Source of the DNA: PFJX01 sp040751755
GTDB lineage: Bacteria > Pseudomonadota > Gammaproteobacteria > Burkholderiales > Thiobacillaceae
Length of the DNA: 64,000 bases
Reading direction: 5' to 3'
Assembly (NCBI GenBank): GCA_040751755.1
Contig: JBFMHC010000044.1
Coordinates: 1-64,000 of the forward strand
In this document: piece after piece, positions 1-8,362 of the stretch
How the letters are laid out: every line of letters starts with the position of its first letter
Numbering within the stretch: the first letter of the stretch is position 1
Translations under genes and position numbers: made by a program
Notes under the pieces: model-generated
The model's database searches: none
Told to the model about the DNA's origin: nothing
The model's input: the letters and a program-made list of their open reading frames with translations, nothing else

Positions 1-786
1 GGGCCCACGAAGGGGCTTGCTGGAGCCCAAGAACCGTTCAGCATCTGTTTCGATCCCATCCTACGAAACGATATTGACCCTGAACTCGTCGCCACGAACG
101 AGTGGGCGGGGTAGTGCAGAGGTTCCCAAGCAGTTCTTACGGGACCATTTGGCTCCAACATTGGCAAAGCCGATTTCCAAGACACGGGCGTGCCTGTACT
201 TACGATTGGGTGTCTACAAGAAGCAGGTTTGGATATTTCCAAAGCGGTCTTCGTCTCTGAAGAAAAATCCGAAGAGCTGGCGCGTTACAAACTCGCCCAA
301 GGCGATATGTTGTTTTCCAGAATGGCGTCAGTCGGCCGTGCAGGGTTTGTCACACAGCAATTTGAGGGGGCGCTCTTCAACTATCACATCATGCGGCTTC
401 GTTTAGAAAGATCGGCAATCGATAGCATGCTGTTCATCTATTACGTCAGGGGCGCAAAGGCCGTACAAGACTATGTGCGTGAGGTGAACCATGGGGCGAC
501 TCGGGATGGCATCAACACAGAACAGTTATTGAACATGCCTGTTGCAGTACCCCCAGTCGGCGAACAACACCGCATCGTCGCCGAGGTCGACCGCCGCCTC
601 TCCCTGCTGCGCGAAACCGAGGCCCAGGTGGATGCCAACCTTAAACGCGCCGAACGCCTGCGTCAGTCGGTGCTGAGTCGGGCCTTTTCCGGCTCTCTCT
701 TACGGATAAAAGAAATGACCTCATCACCTATTGAGTGTCTTGGTATCGCTTCGAGCCAGCACTGTACTTCCCACGGAGACGCATGA
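1..786 (+). pseudogene. hsdS: Type I restriction-modification specificity subunit HsdS, 5'-partial and interrupted
   Basis: HsdS picks the DNA target of a type I restriction-modification complex. The segment GPFGSNIGKADFQ...VPVLTIGC is the typical start of a second target-recognition domain. It is followed by the conserved helical region with PPVGEQHRIVAEVDRRL and LRQSVLSRAFSG. The left end is cut by the window. An in-frame TAG at 112-114 separates this domain from an upstream stretch that still reads plausibly in the same frame, so a nonsense mutation or small indels are likely. No convincing start follows the stop. After SRAFSG the last 30 or so residues are unlike HsdS tails. The TGA (784-786) overlaps the ATG of the next gene. 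The region is AT-richer than the rest of the window. Probably non-functional or a truncated subunit. Confidence 0.75.
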
Positions 787-1655
787 TGAACGCGGTGTTT
801 TCCATCCATTTCGATGGACCGATAGTGACCGAGCACAAGGTCTCGCTTCGTGTAATGGCCAAGACGTATGAACATATGCAGCGCGCCATTGATCGAGCCT
901 ACCTTGATACAAAGTATGGAAGTGTGTGGAAGCATGCTCGGTTGAAGCAGGAGGACTACGAACAAACGGAGTTCTTGGCAGAGTATCCACGCGAGGGTGG
1001 AATCATTCTTGACGGCATCAGAGCTGGGGCTGGAGCGATTATCGACAGAATAAATGGCGCCATCTCTGCGCCATTTGAAAGAGCGGTTCAACAAGGGGTT
1101 GAAGAGCATGCGTCAATCGTAGATCAGCTACCGCAACGTCGTCAGTTCGCTCACACTCACAAAGATCAGCTTGCGACCTATCAAGATATGGTCGATCACC
1201 CAGACGCCAGGGTTGTGCGCGCTTATTCGGATCGCTCGATTGTTAAGGAGGTTGACCAGATCGCCGCAATGGTGAAACCAGATGAACTAAATGGAAGCTA
1301 TGTGGAGTTGAAGCTTTACGGTTCTCACGCTCATCCCGTTTACACATTTGATGCAGCGACTGCCAAACGATTTCATGAGATCGTTTCACGTCGAGAATTG
1401 GGCGAGCCTGTCTTGATTCGCGGAAAAATACGATCCCTTGATCAAGGGAACAAATACTCTCCCATGAAGGCAAAGATACTGAACCTCGACAGCAACCGCG
1501 AGGTTACTCTGCATTTAGGATCTGAAGAGGACTTCTTTAAGCTGCATCCGCATCACACGGCAGAGCAGGTGTTCCTATTCGCGAGCCCTGTCATTGAATT
1601 CGGGGCTTATGACCCTAACGGGGGCGACATGTATTTTGTCGATGTGGCCGAGTGA
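783..1655 (+). CDS. Unrecognised soluble protein between hsdS and hsdM
   Basis: A protein of about 290 residues that I do not recognise. I place the start at the ATG at 783 rather than the upstream in-frame 735, because GGAG sits a few bases before it and the start overlaps the hsdS stop (ATGA), which suggests translational coupling. No signal peptide or membrane segment is visible. The N-terminus (VFSIHFDGPIVTEH) and the His- and Asp-containing second half look like a folded cytosolic protein. It overlaps the next gene by four bases (GTGA), so the two are almost certainly co-translated. Base composition is AT-richer than the housekeeping genes. Its position inside a restriction-modification operon suggests a role tied to defence, but no motif supports a specific activity. 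Confidence 0.75.
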   Translation: MMNAVFSIHFDGPIVTEHKVSLRVMAKTYEHMQRAIDRAYLDTKYGSVWKHARLKQEDYEQTEFLAEYPREGGIILDGIRAGAGAIIDRINGAISAPFERAVQQGVEEHASIVDQLPQRRQFAHTHKDQLATYQDMVDHPDARVVRAYSDRSIVKEVDQIAAMVKPDELNGSYVELKLYGSHAHPVYTFDAATAKRFHEIVSRRELGEPVLIRGKIRSLDQGNKYSPMKAKILNLDSNREVTLHLGSEEDFFKLHPHHTAEQVFLFASPVIEFGAYDPNGGDMYFVDVAE

Positions 1656-2317
1656 GCAAAGATCATAGCGAACTTGAAGCGCTACGCGAGGAATACCTCT
1701 CGCAGATACGAGGGCTATTCCCTTTGTATCGAGCCACGTTGCTATTTATCGCCTTGGTTGTCGTTGTCGCCGTTCAGAATTCCAAATACAAAAGCGTGAC
1801 CGAAGGGTTGCTGCATTTACCACTGCGCTCTTTTGGAGATTTTGATAAAGGATTCTTTGCTGCAGTCACGGTGCAGGATGCCCTGATAGCGGTGGGGCTA
1901 CTTCTGCTTGGCACAATGATGCATCGGCTGATCCGGTGGCTGTTCTTCATGTGGTTACGTAAGAATCTAAAGCTTGATGAAGTAGCCAAGGCAATGAATG
2001 ACAAATCTGCAGCCTCCAGCGATGGAACGATTGCGAGCTATTTTGCGCTCAAGAAATCTGAGGGCGAGGCAACCAATTGGGGCAAGAAAGTTTCCGGATT
2101 ATCACTAACGAGTGAGTCAGCAACAACGCTTTGCCTTGTATTCCTATGCGCTGGGTATTTCGGCAATCTGATTGATTTCAGCGTCGCGTTTGTCTTTCTT
2201 GCGTGCGCTCTATTAGCGCAGGCAAGAAGTTTCATTGTGTTCTTGAAGCATTACTTGCCCCATACGATGCACATCAAAGGTCTCTTGGGCCAAGGTAGCG
2301 AGGTTAAATTGCCCTGA
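1652..2317 (+). CDS. Unrecognised four-helix membrane protein between hsdS and hsdM
   Basis: A 221-residue protein with a GTG start overlapping the upstream stop. Hydrophobic segments lie near residues 25-41, 76-100, 154-170 and 174-192, giving a probable inner-membrane protein with a charged cytosolic loop (about 101-150, LRKNLKLDEVAKAM...). No enzymatic motif is visible. Its TGA shares one base with the hsdM ATG (TGATG), so this gene, the preceding soluble protein and hsdM form one translationally coupled unit. A soluble protein plus a membrane protein inside a restriction-modification operon resembles sensor/effector pairs of accessory defence modules. That is inference from context only. 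Confidence 0.75.
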   Translation: MSKDHSELEALREEYLSQIRGLFPLYRATLLFIALVVVVAVQNSKYKSVTEGLLHLPLRSFGDFDKGFFAAVTVQDALIAVGLLLLGTMMHRLIRWLFFMWLRKNLKLDEVAKAMNDKSAASSDGTIASYFALKKSEGEATNWGKKVSGLSLTSESATTLCLVFLCAGYFGNLIDFSVAFVFLACALLAQARSFIVFLKHYLPHTMHIKGLLGQGSEVKLP

Positions 2318-3810
2318 TGAATCCCATCGTCCAAAAACTCTGGAACTACTGCAACGTCCTGCGCGATGACGGCATGTCGTATGGCGACTATGTCGAACAG
2401 CTCACCTATCTGCTGTTCCTCAAGATGGCCGACGAGCGCACCAAGGCGCCGTACAACCAGCAAAGCCCGGTGCCGGAGCAATACAGTTGGCCGAGCCTGA
2501 TCAAGAAGGACGGCGACGAGCTGTTCGATCACTACCGCCACACGCTGGATGAATTGGGCAAGCAGAAGGGCTTGCTCGGGCTGATATTCAACAAGTCGCA
2601 GAACAAGTTCCAGGACCCGGCCAAGCTGCGGCGGCTGGTGGTGGATCTCATCGACAAGGAACAATGGGTATCGATGAGCGCCGACGTGAAGGGCGATGCC
2701 TACGAAGGCCTGCTGGAGAAGAACGCCCAGGACACCAAGTCCGGCGCCGGCCAGTACTTCACCCCGCGCCCGCTGATCCAGGCCATCGTGGATGTCATGG
2801 CCCCGAAGCCCGGCGAGACCGTGAGCGACCCGGCCTGCGGCACCGGCGGCTTTCTGCTCGCGGCGCACGACTATGTGGTGAAGCACAACCCCAACCTGAC
2901 CAAGCCGCAAAAGACCAAGCTCAAGGAGGAAACCTTCAAGGGCTGGGAGCTGGTGCAGGCCACGGCGCGGCTGTGCGCCATGAACATGCTGCTGCATGGC
3001 ATCGGCAGCCAGGACTTCGAGCCCATCGCGGTCTCCGATTCGCTCGCCGCCGACCCCGGCGACCGCTTCGACGTGATCCTCACCAATCCGCCCTTCGGCA
3101 AGAAGAGCAGCACCACCATCGTCGGCGAGGAGGGCAAGGTCAGCAAGGAGCGCGACATCGTCGAGCGCGGCGACTTCTGGACCACCACCTCGAACAAGCA
3201 GCTCAACTTCGTCCAGCACGTCAAAACCCTGCTCAAGCAAAACGGGCGCGCCGCCTTGGTGCTGCCGGACAACGTGCTGTTCGAAGGCGGCGCCGGCGAA
3301 ACCATCCGCCGTAAGCTTCTGCAGGAGTGCGACGTCCACACCCTGCTGCGCCTGCCCACCGGCCTGTTCTACGCCCAGGGCGTGAAGGCGAACGTGCTGT
3401 TCTTCGACAAGAAACCCGCCAGCGAAACCCCGTGGACCAAGAAGCTCTGGATCTACGACCTGCGCACCAACATGCACTTCACGCTCAAGACCAACCCCTT
3501 GCGGCGCGAAGATCTGGATGAGTTCGTGCAGTGCTACAACCCGGAGAACCGGTTTCAGCGTCAGGCCAATTGGTCGGATGAGTCACCAGATGGACGCTGG
3601 CGTGCCTACGACTACGCCGACCTCATCGGCCGCGACAAGGCGAGCCTGGACATCTTCTGGCTGAAGGACGAATCGCTATCCGACTCCGACAACCTGCCTG
3701 CGCCGGAGGTGATTGCGGCGGAAATCGTGGAAGACCTGGAGGCGGCGCTGGAACAGTTTCGGGAAATCCTCGCGGATATGGGGCCGGAAGTGGCTAAGGC
3801 CGAACCATGA
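2317..3810 (+). CDS. hsdM: Type I restriction-modification DNA methyltransferase subunit HsdM
   Basis: N6-adenine methyltransferase subunit, 497 residues, full length for the family. An N-terminal HsdM helical domain (YGDYVEQLTYLLFLKMADE) precedes the Rossmann methylase domain. The SAM-binding motif DPACGTGGF is at about 171-179 and the catalytic NPPF at 257-260 (ILTNPPFGKKS). AGQYFTPRPL just before motif I is also typical. GC content is higher than in the three genes upstream. No hsdR follows; the next gene is a NERD protein. With hsdS damaged, the enzyme may be an orphan unless hsdR and an intact hsdS lie left of the window. The start shares one base with the preceding stop. Confidence 0.95.
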   Translation: MNPIVQKLWNYCNVLRDDGMSYGDYVEQLTYLLFLKMADERTKAPYNQQSPVPEQYSWPSLIKKDGDELFDHYRHTLDELGKQKGLLGLIFNKSQNKFQDPAKLRRLVVDLIDKEQWVSMSADVKGDAYEGLLEKNAQDTKSGAGQYFTPRPLIQAIVDVMAPKPGETVSDPACGTGGFLLAAHDYVVKHNPNLTKPQKTKLKEETFKGWELVQATARLCAMNMLLHGIGSQDFEPIAVSDSLAADPGDRFDVILTNPPFGKKSSTTIVGEEGKVSKERDIVERGDFWTTTSNKQLNFVQHVKTLLKQNGRAALVLPDNVLFEGGAGETIRRKLLQECDVHTLLRLPTGLFYAQGVKANVLFFDKKPASETPWTKKLWIYDLRTNMHFTLKTNPLRREDLDEFVQCYNPENRFQRQANWSDESPDGRWRAYDYADLIGRDKASLDIFWLKDESLSDSDNLPAPEVIAAEIVEDLEAALEQFREILADMGPEVAKAEP

Positions 3811-3871
3811 CAGCATGTCCAGGAACTGATTAGGCCGCGTCGCATGGCAGCACGCTGAAGGCAGGGTATTC

Positions 3872-4981
3872 ATGGAGATTCCACTGAAAAGTAAGGGCCA
3901 GGAGGGAGAGATCCAGGTGGGTTTGGCCATCGCCACCTTGGATCGCTTTGTGTATCACGCCCTCCACAACGTCACGGTGATGCTCGATGACGGCACGACC
4001 CAGATCGACCATGTGGTGATTTCCCGCTATGGCATCTTTGTCATCGAAACCAAGAACTACTCGGGATGGATATTCGGTAGTGAACGGCAGCCGGAGTGGA
4101 CCCGCAGCAACTTCGGTCGAAAGGACCGTTTCCAGAACCCGCTGCGGCAGAACTACCGCCACATCAAGGCACTGTCAGGTTTTCTGGGCGTTGCAGAGGA
4201 CCGGTTTCACTCGGTGGTGGCCTTCTGCGGAGAGTCGGAATTCAAGACGCCCATGCCGCCGAATGTGCTTTCTTCTGGGTACGACGCTTACATACGCGGC
4301 AAACAGACGGTTCTCCTGGCAGACCAAGAGGTGTTGCCCCTGGTGGAAAGGCTGAAGGAAGGCATGCTGCCCAGGGGCGCGGAGACGGATCGATTGCATA
4401 TCGACTCCCTGCGCCAGCGGCACGGCAACGTCGATGCAGGGGAATCAGCGCGGTGTGCTGAAAGACGAGGAAAACGAAGAGGTGGTTTTGCGAACCTTGT
4501 TCGCGAAGCGCCTGTATGGCGAGAGCAGCAGCGACTGGGTAACTCCCCGCAAAGAGTGGCCTCCTCAAGCCGGACCTCTAGAAAAGGAGGGCATGTGGCG
4601 TTGATGGCTGGAGTTGCCGCAGCGGTCTTGCTTCTATTCCTCCTGGGGGGATTTGTGCAGGGGGTGAACAAAATGGCGAGTGCTATGGCACCCCAGCCAC
4701 GGGTCATTCCAAAGCAGCCTGCGTTGCCCACAAAGGCGCCAATGCCTGTGTCAACGGATGTTGTTGTGACTCAGAAAAGGCCAGAAATGGACCCAGGGCT
4801 TGCTGTTCGGCTGGCGGAAAGGGAAGCTGCCGAGGCGAAGGAACGGGCGTGGGAACGTTGGTACACACCTCCAAAGCAGTGTGACCACGCGACCGAAGCA
4901 CTCATGGTTGAGTGTGGTAACAGCCATATTCGGGCCAAGAAGGAATTTGATCGGCTGTATGCACAGGGAAAGATTAGGTAG
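3872..4981 (+). CDS. NERD (nuclease-related) domain protein with a transmembrane segment
   Basis: The first 120 residues form a nuclease-related domain. QIDHVVISRYGIFVIETKNYSG carries the D (46) and E-x-K (59, 61) expected of the restriction-endonuclease-like fold. A single membrane helix lies near 243-263 (ALMAGVAAAVLLLFLLGG), followed by a charged C-terminal tail. NERD proteins often sit next to restriction-modification genes, and this one directly follows hsdM. Residues about 187-240 are oddly rich in Arg/Ser/Gly. The +1 frame stays open over roughly 4437-4605 and reads more like ordinary protein there, so two compensating indels are possible. The exact role in defence or DNA processing is unknown. 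Confidence 0.8.
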   Translation: MEIPLKSKGQEGEIQVGLAIATLDRFVYHALHNVTVMLDDGTTQIDHVVISRYGIFVIETKNYSGWIFGSERQPEWTRSNFGRKDRFQNPLRQNYRHIKALSGFLGVAEDRFHSVVAFCGESEFKTPMPPNVLSSGYDAYIRGKQTVLLADQEVLPLVERLKEGMLPRGAETDRLHIDSLRQRHGNVDAGESARCAERRGKRRGGFANLVREAPVWREQQRLGNSPQRVASSSRTSRKGGHVALMAGVAAAVLLLFLLGGFVQGVNKMASAMAPQPRVIPKQPALPTKAPMPVSTDVVVTQKRPEMDPGLAVRLAEREAAEAKERAWERWYTPPKQCDHATEALMVECGNSHIRAKKEFDRLYAQGKIR

Positions 4982-5160
4982 CAGCTGCGACGGCTGGGCA
5001 CCTGCCTCTTAGCCGGATAGTTGCTTCACCTGAAACATCTCGTTACCAATCCATTCCCCAGCACCGCCGGACGAGGGCTATCAAGAAGACAGGCCCTCTT
5101 CGCGATCATGGGCGTGACCCGAGTGAGGGTTCTCTCAGAACCGGAACAAAGGTGCACATC

Positions 5161-5781
5161 ATGCGTCCCCTACAGCCCCATCCATCGACTATTCCTCATG
5201 CGCGCGCCGGCCGAATGGGGGCGTGCCTGCTCGCATTGGCGCTTGCCTCTGCACTTGCCATCTCGCTGGGCGGGTGCGCCACGTCTGAGCGCGTGGTCTA
5301 CCGTGACGGTGCGAGCACCGCGGTGCAGCAAACCTTGCCGCCCACGCGCGTCTATTTCTATCCCACTGCCGGCCAGAGTACGGCGCAGCAGGACCGCGAC
5401 CGCTTCGAATGCCACCTGTGGGCCGTTAAACAGAGCGGTTTCGATCCGAGCATGCCGATGCCCGTGCCGTCGCCCAGGGTGGAGGTGATCGCCTCGCCGC
5501 CGCCGGGGCATGACCTGGCGGTGGGGGCGGTGACCGGTGCCCTGATCGGCGCGGCGGTGTCGCATCCTCATGACGCGGGCGCCGGCGCGGCGGTGGGCGC
5601 GGTGGCCGGGGCGGTGATCGGCGCGGCGTCCGATGCCTCGCGCCAGGAGCAGGCGGAGGCCATTGCGCGCCGCTACGACCAGCGCGACACGCAGCGCATC
5701 GCCAACATGGAACGCCGCGCCGAGGACTACCGCCGCGCCATGTCGGCCTGCCTGGAAGGCCGTGGTTATGCCGTGCAGTGA
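5161..5781 (+). CDS. Glycine-zipper lipoprotein with a conserved Cys module
   Basis: Predicted outer-membrane or periplasmic lipoprotein of about 206 residues. I prefer the ATG at 5161 over the upstream GTG at 5152 because AAAGG is then correctly spaced. A hydrophobic leader ends in the lipobox LGGC. The middle holds a Gly/Ala zipper (AVGAVTGALIGAAVS, then AAVGAVAGAVIGAAS), a pattern of membrane-inserting or oligomerising helices. A module split around the zipper (YPTAGQS...DRFECHLWAVKQSGFDP and DYRRAMSACLEGRGYAV) is shared with the product of the next gene. Function unknown; envelope-associated by signal and zipper. Confidence 0.8.
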   Translation: MRPLQPHPSTIPHARAGRMGACLLALALASALAISLGGCATSERVVYRDGASTAVQQTLPPTRVYFYPTAGQSTAQQDRDRFECHLWAVKQSGFDPSMPMPVPSPRVEVIASPPPGHDLAVGAVTGALIGAAVSHPHDAGAGAAVGAVAGAVIGAASDASRQEQAEAIARRYDQRDTQRIANMERRAEDYRRAMSACLEGRGYAVQ

Positions 5782-5808
5782 GGCGGCGACCTGGAAAGGA
5801 GAATGGAT

Positions 5809-6522
5809 ATGTCGAAACATCGCACAACCTTGACCGGCCTCGCGCTGGCCATCCTGCTGGCTGCCGGCATGGCGCCTGCCTGGGCGGACCGCGACGACGA
5901 CCGCGGCCGCGACATGCGCCGGCCGAACCCGGTACAGCAGCAGGTGCGCAGCGAACACCGCGAGCGCGAGCTGGACCGCCGCCACTTCCACAACCGCTAC
6001 TACCCGCCGCGTGGCGTGGTGGTCGATGCCCTCCCGCGCGACCACGTGGTGGTGCCGTACCGCGACACCCGGTACTACTTCCACAGCGGCGTGTGGTACC
6101 GGCCGTCCGGCGTGCGCTTCGTCGTGGTGGCGCCGCCCATCGGCCTGAGCGTGTCGCTGCTGCCGCCCTACTACACGACCATCTGGGTGGGCGGCGTGCC
6201 CTACTACTACGCCGATGGCGTGTATTACCTGTGGCGGCCGGTGGACCGGACCTATGTGGTGGTGGACCCGCCCAACGAGTCCGAGGTCGTTTCCCTGCCA
6301 CCCGAGCCTGAACAGCTGTTCATCTACCCGAAACAGGGGCAGAGCGAGCAGCAGCAGGCGAAAGACCGCTACGACTGCCACCGCTGGGCCGTGGATCAGA
6401 CCGCGTTCGACCCCACCCAGCCGGGCGGCGGCGTGGCGCCTGCCGAAACGGCGGGTAAGCGCGCCGACTACCAGCGCGCCACCAAGGCCTGCCTGGAGGC
6501 GCGGGGGTATAGCGTGAGGTAG
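5809..6522 (+). CDS. DUF6515-like secreted protein
   Basis: Exported protein of about 237 residues. I choose the ATG at 5809 because AGGAG (5797-5801) sits 7 bases upstream; the ATG at 5803 would be too close. A signal peptide ends at AWA. After a charged, Arg-rich segment comes a Tyr/Pro/Val-rich body (HFHNRYYPPRG, YYFHSGVWYRPSG, YYTTIWVGGVPYYYADGVYY) typical of the DUF6515 family of envelope proteins. The C-terminus carries the same Cys module as the preceding gene (DRYDCHRWAVDQTAFDP ... RATKACLEARGYSV). The gap to that gene is 27 bases, so the two are likely co-transcribed. Biochemical role unknown. Confidence 0.8.
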   Translation: MSKHRTTLTGLALAILLAAGMAPAWADRDDDRGRDMRRPNPVQQQVRSEHRERELDRRHFHNRYYPPRGVVVDALPRDHVVVPYRDTRYYFHSGVWYRPSGVRFVVVAPPIGLSVSLLPPYYTTIWVGGVPYYYADGVYYLWRPVDRTYVVVDPPNESEVVSLPPEPEQLFIYPKQGQSEQQQAKDRYDCHRWAVDQTAFDPTQPGGGVAPAETAGKRADYQRATKACLEARGYSVR

Positions 6523-6545
6523 GCAGTCTGGTCGTGCCTCTGCGG

Positions 6546-6590
6546 ACGCCCCATTGCTGGCTTGCGTTGGCGATGGGGCGTTTGATTTTT
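6546..6590 (+). terminator. Rho-independent terminator
   Basis: A perfect 9-bp stem, ACGCCCCAT (6546-6554) with ATGGGGCGT (6573-6581), is followed by TTTGATTTTT. It lies just after the DUF6515-like gene and should end the two-gene envelope-protein transcript. Confidence 0.75.
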
Positions 6591-6669
6591 AGGGGTGGAG
6601 TGAGTCAGGCGTGCAAGGCGCTGAGGTTTTCGTGGATCATCTCCGGCGCGGTTTTGCCGGAGACAAGCG

Positions 6670-7203
6670 ATGAAAAATATTCAGGGGGAAGTGCTGCTGT
6701 ATCGGGCAGCGGATGGCGGGCCGGCGCTGGATGTGCGGCTGGATAGGGAGACGGTTTGGCTTACTCAAACCCAGATGGCGGAGCTGTTTGGAGTGAATGT
6801 GCCGGCGGTCTTCAAGCACATCAAGAACATCTACGCCACCGGGGAGTTGGAGCCAGTACCAACTGTTTCCAAAATGGAAATGGTTCGCCAGGAGGGCAAG
6901 CGTCAGGTTAGACGGTCTGTCGACCACTACAACCTGGATATGGTCATCTCCGTCGGCTACCGGGTGAACTCCCTGCGCGGCACCCAGTTCCGCATTTGGG
7001 CCACCAACGTCCTGCGCCAGCACCTGGTACAGGGCTACACCGTGCACGAGCGGCGGCTGAAGGAGCTGAACCAGGCCGTGCGCCTGATCGCCGACGTGGC
7101 GCAGCGCCGCGTCCTGAGCGGCGACGAGGCGACGGCACTGCTGAACGTCGTGGCCGATTACGCCTATGCCCTGGAGGTGCTGGACAACCGCAGGAATGCC
7201 TGA
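6670..7203 (+). CDS. RhuM-family protein, C-terminally truncated
   Basis: 177 residues matching the N-terminal half of RhuM/virulence-type proteins. Visible motifs are RLDRETVWLTQTQMAELFGV, HIKNIYATGELE, DHYNLDMVISVGYRVNS and LRGTQFRIWATNVLRQHL. Full-length members are about 330 residues and often continue into a Fic-like or other C-terminal domain. This copy stops right after YAYALEVLDNRRNA, where the second half should begin. GGAG lies 7 bases before the ATG. The family has a helix-turn-helix-like N-terminus and is common in mobile or defence islands; its function is not established. Likely a decayed remnant. Confidence 0.8.
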   Translation: MKNIQGEVLLYRAADGGPALDVRLDRETVWLTQTQMAELFGVNVPAVFKHIKNIYATGELEPVPTVSKMEMVRQEGKRQVRRSVDHYNLDMVISVGYRVNSLRGTQFRIWATNVLRQHLVQGYTVHERRLKELNQAVRLIADVAQRRVLSGDEATALLNVVADYAYALEVLDNRRNA

Positions 7204-7262
7204 GCGGATGCGGCGCCGCGGCGATTGTTAAAATCGCCGCACTTTTTCCTTTTCGCCCCCGC

Positions 7263-7781
7263 ATGAAACGCATTACCCCCCAGAACTGGCTGGAGCCGGA
7301 CCCGACCGGGGCGCCGGCCGGCACGGATCCGCAGGCTTGGCGCGACGAATTCCTGGCCATCGACCTGGACCGCAAGGTGCCGCAGGCGGTAGCGGGCATG
7401 TTCGAGACCGCGCGCGGCTGCCTGATCTATGGCCGCCTGTTCGCGCCGCTGGTGACTCTGGGGGTGGAGCACTGCTACTGGGTGTTGGAGGCGGGGGTGC
7501 GGGCGCGCTGCGTGCAGCTGGGCCTGCCGATCTCAGTGACCGACCGGCAGGGCAGGACGCACAGCCTGTCCTTCGCGCACAACCTGCGCCAGTTGCAGGA
7601 AAAGGGCGCGGTCGGCGAAGAAGACCTTGCGCTCTGGCAACAGGCCGGCGAGCTGCGTGATTGGGCTGCGCAGCCCAGGCATGGCGAGCAGGTGGGGCCG
7701 GAGCACGCGCATACCGCGCTCAAGCGCGCCGCCGAGTTGCTGAACGGGTTGTTTGTCCGAAGAGAGGAAGACCAGCCATGA
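7263..7781 (+). CDS. Conserved hypothetical protein (172 residues)
   Basis: I do not recognise this protein. The start is the ATG at 7263 (MKRITPQNWLEPD), directly after a promoter-like AT patch. It has no signal peptide. The sequence is helical and slightly acidic, with two Cys in the middle (EHCYWVLEAGVRARCVQLG) and a run ending AALKRAAELLNGLF-like. The stop overlaps the next ATG (ATGA), so it is co-translated with the DUF1993 gene. Probably cytosolic. Confidence 0.7.
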   Translation: MKRITPQNWLEPDPTGAPAGTDPQAWRDEFLAIDLDRKVPQAVAGMFETARGCLIYGRLFAPLVTLGVEHCYWVLEAGVRARCVQLGLPISVTDRQGRTHSLSFAHNLRQLQEKGAVGEEDLALWQQAGELRDWAAQPRHGEQVGPEHAHTALKRAAELLNGLFVRREEDQP

Positions 7782-8278
7782 CGATCTCCATGTACCAGGC
7801 CTCGGTGCCGGTGTTCATCCGCATGCTCGACAACCTCGCCGCCATCCTGGAGAAGGCGGCGGCGCACTGCGAGGCGCGCAAGATCGACCCGCTGGCGCTG
7901 ACCCAGTACCGCCTGTATCCGGACATGTTCAACTTCGCGCGCCAGGTGCAGGTGGCCTGCGACCACGCCCGCAACGGCGCGGCGCGCATCGCCGGCAGCG
8001 AGGCGCCGCGCCTGGAGAACACGGCGCAGACCTTCCCGGAGCTGATCGGGCGCGTGCGCGAGACCGTCGAATACCTGCAGACCTTCAAGCCGGAGCAGAT
8101 CGACGGCGCGGAAGAACGCGAGGTGGTGGTGAAGCGCGGCGAGACGGTGAACACGTATACCGGCCTGGACTACCTGCTCAACCGCGCACTGCCCAACTTC
8201 TACTTCCACGTCACCACGGCCTACGACATCCTGCGCCACAACGGCGTGGAGCTGGGCAAGCGGGATTACATCGGCTGA
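7778..8278 (+). CDS. DUF1993 domain protein
   Basis: 166 residues fitting the DUF1993 family: N-terminal MTISMYQASVPVFIRMLDNL, a middle LYPDMFNFARQVQVACDHA, and a C-terminal LPNFYFHVTTAYDILRHNGV. The family is a four-helix bundle of the DinB-like type with no assigned reaction. The start is set by AGAGGAAG upstream and by the ATGA overlap with the previous gene. Cytosolic; function unknown. Confidence 0.88.
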   Translation: MTISMYQASVPVFIRMLDNLAAILEKAAAHCEARKIDPLALTQYRLYPDMFNFARQVQVACDHARNGAARIAGSEAPRLENTAQTFPELIGRVRETVEYLQTFKPEQIDGAEEREVVVKRGETVNTYTGLDYLLNRALPNFYFHVTTAYDILRHNGVELGKRDYIG

Positions 8279-8362
8279 TCCGCGCCGTTCGGGGCATGTT
8301 TCCGGCGGCCTGGCCGCCGCGCGTACTACAAAGAAACATACCCTCTGAGAACGGAGGCGGTC

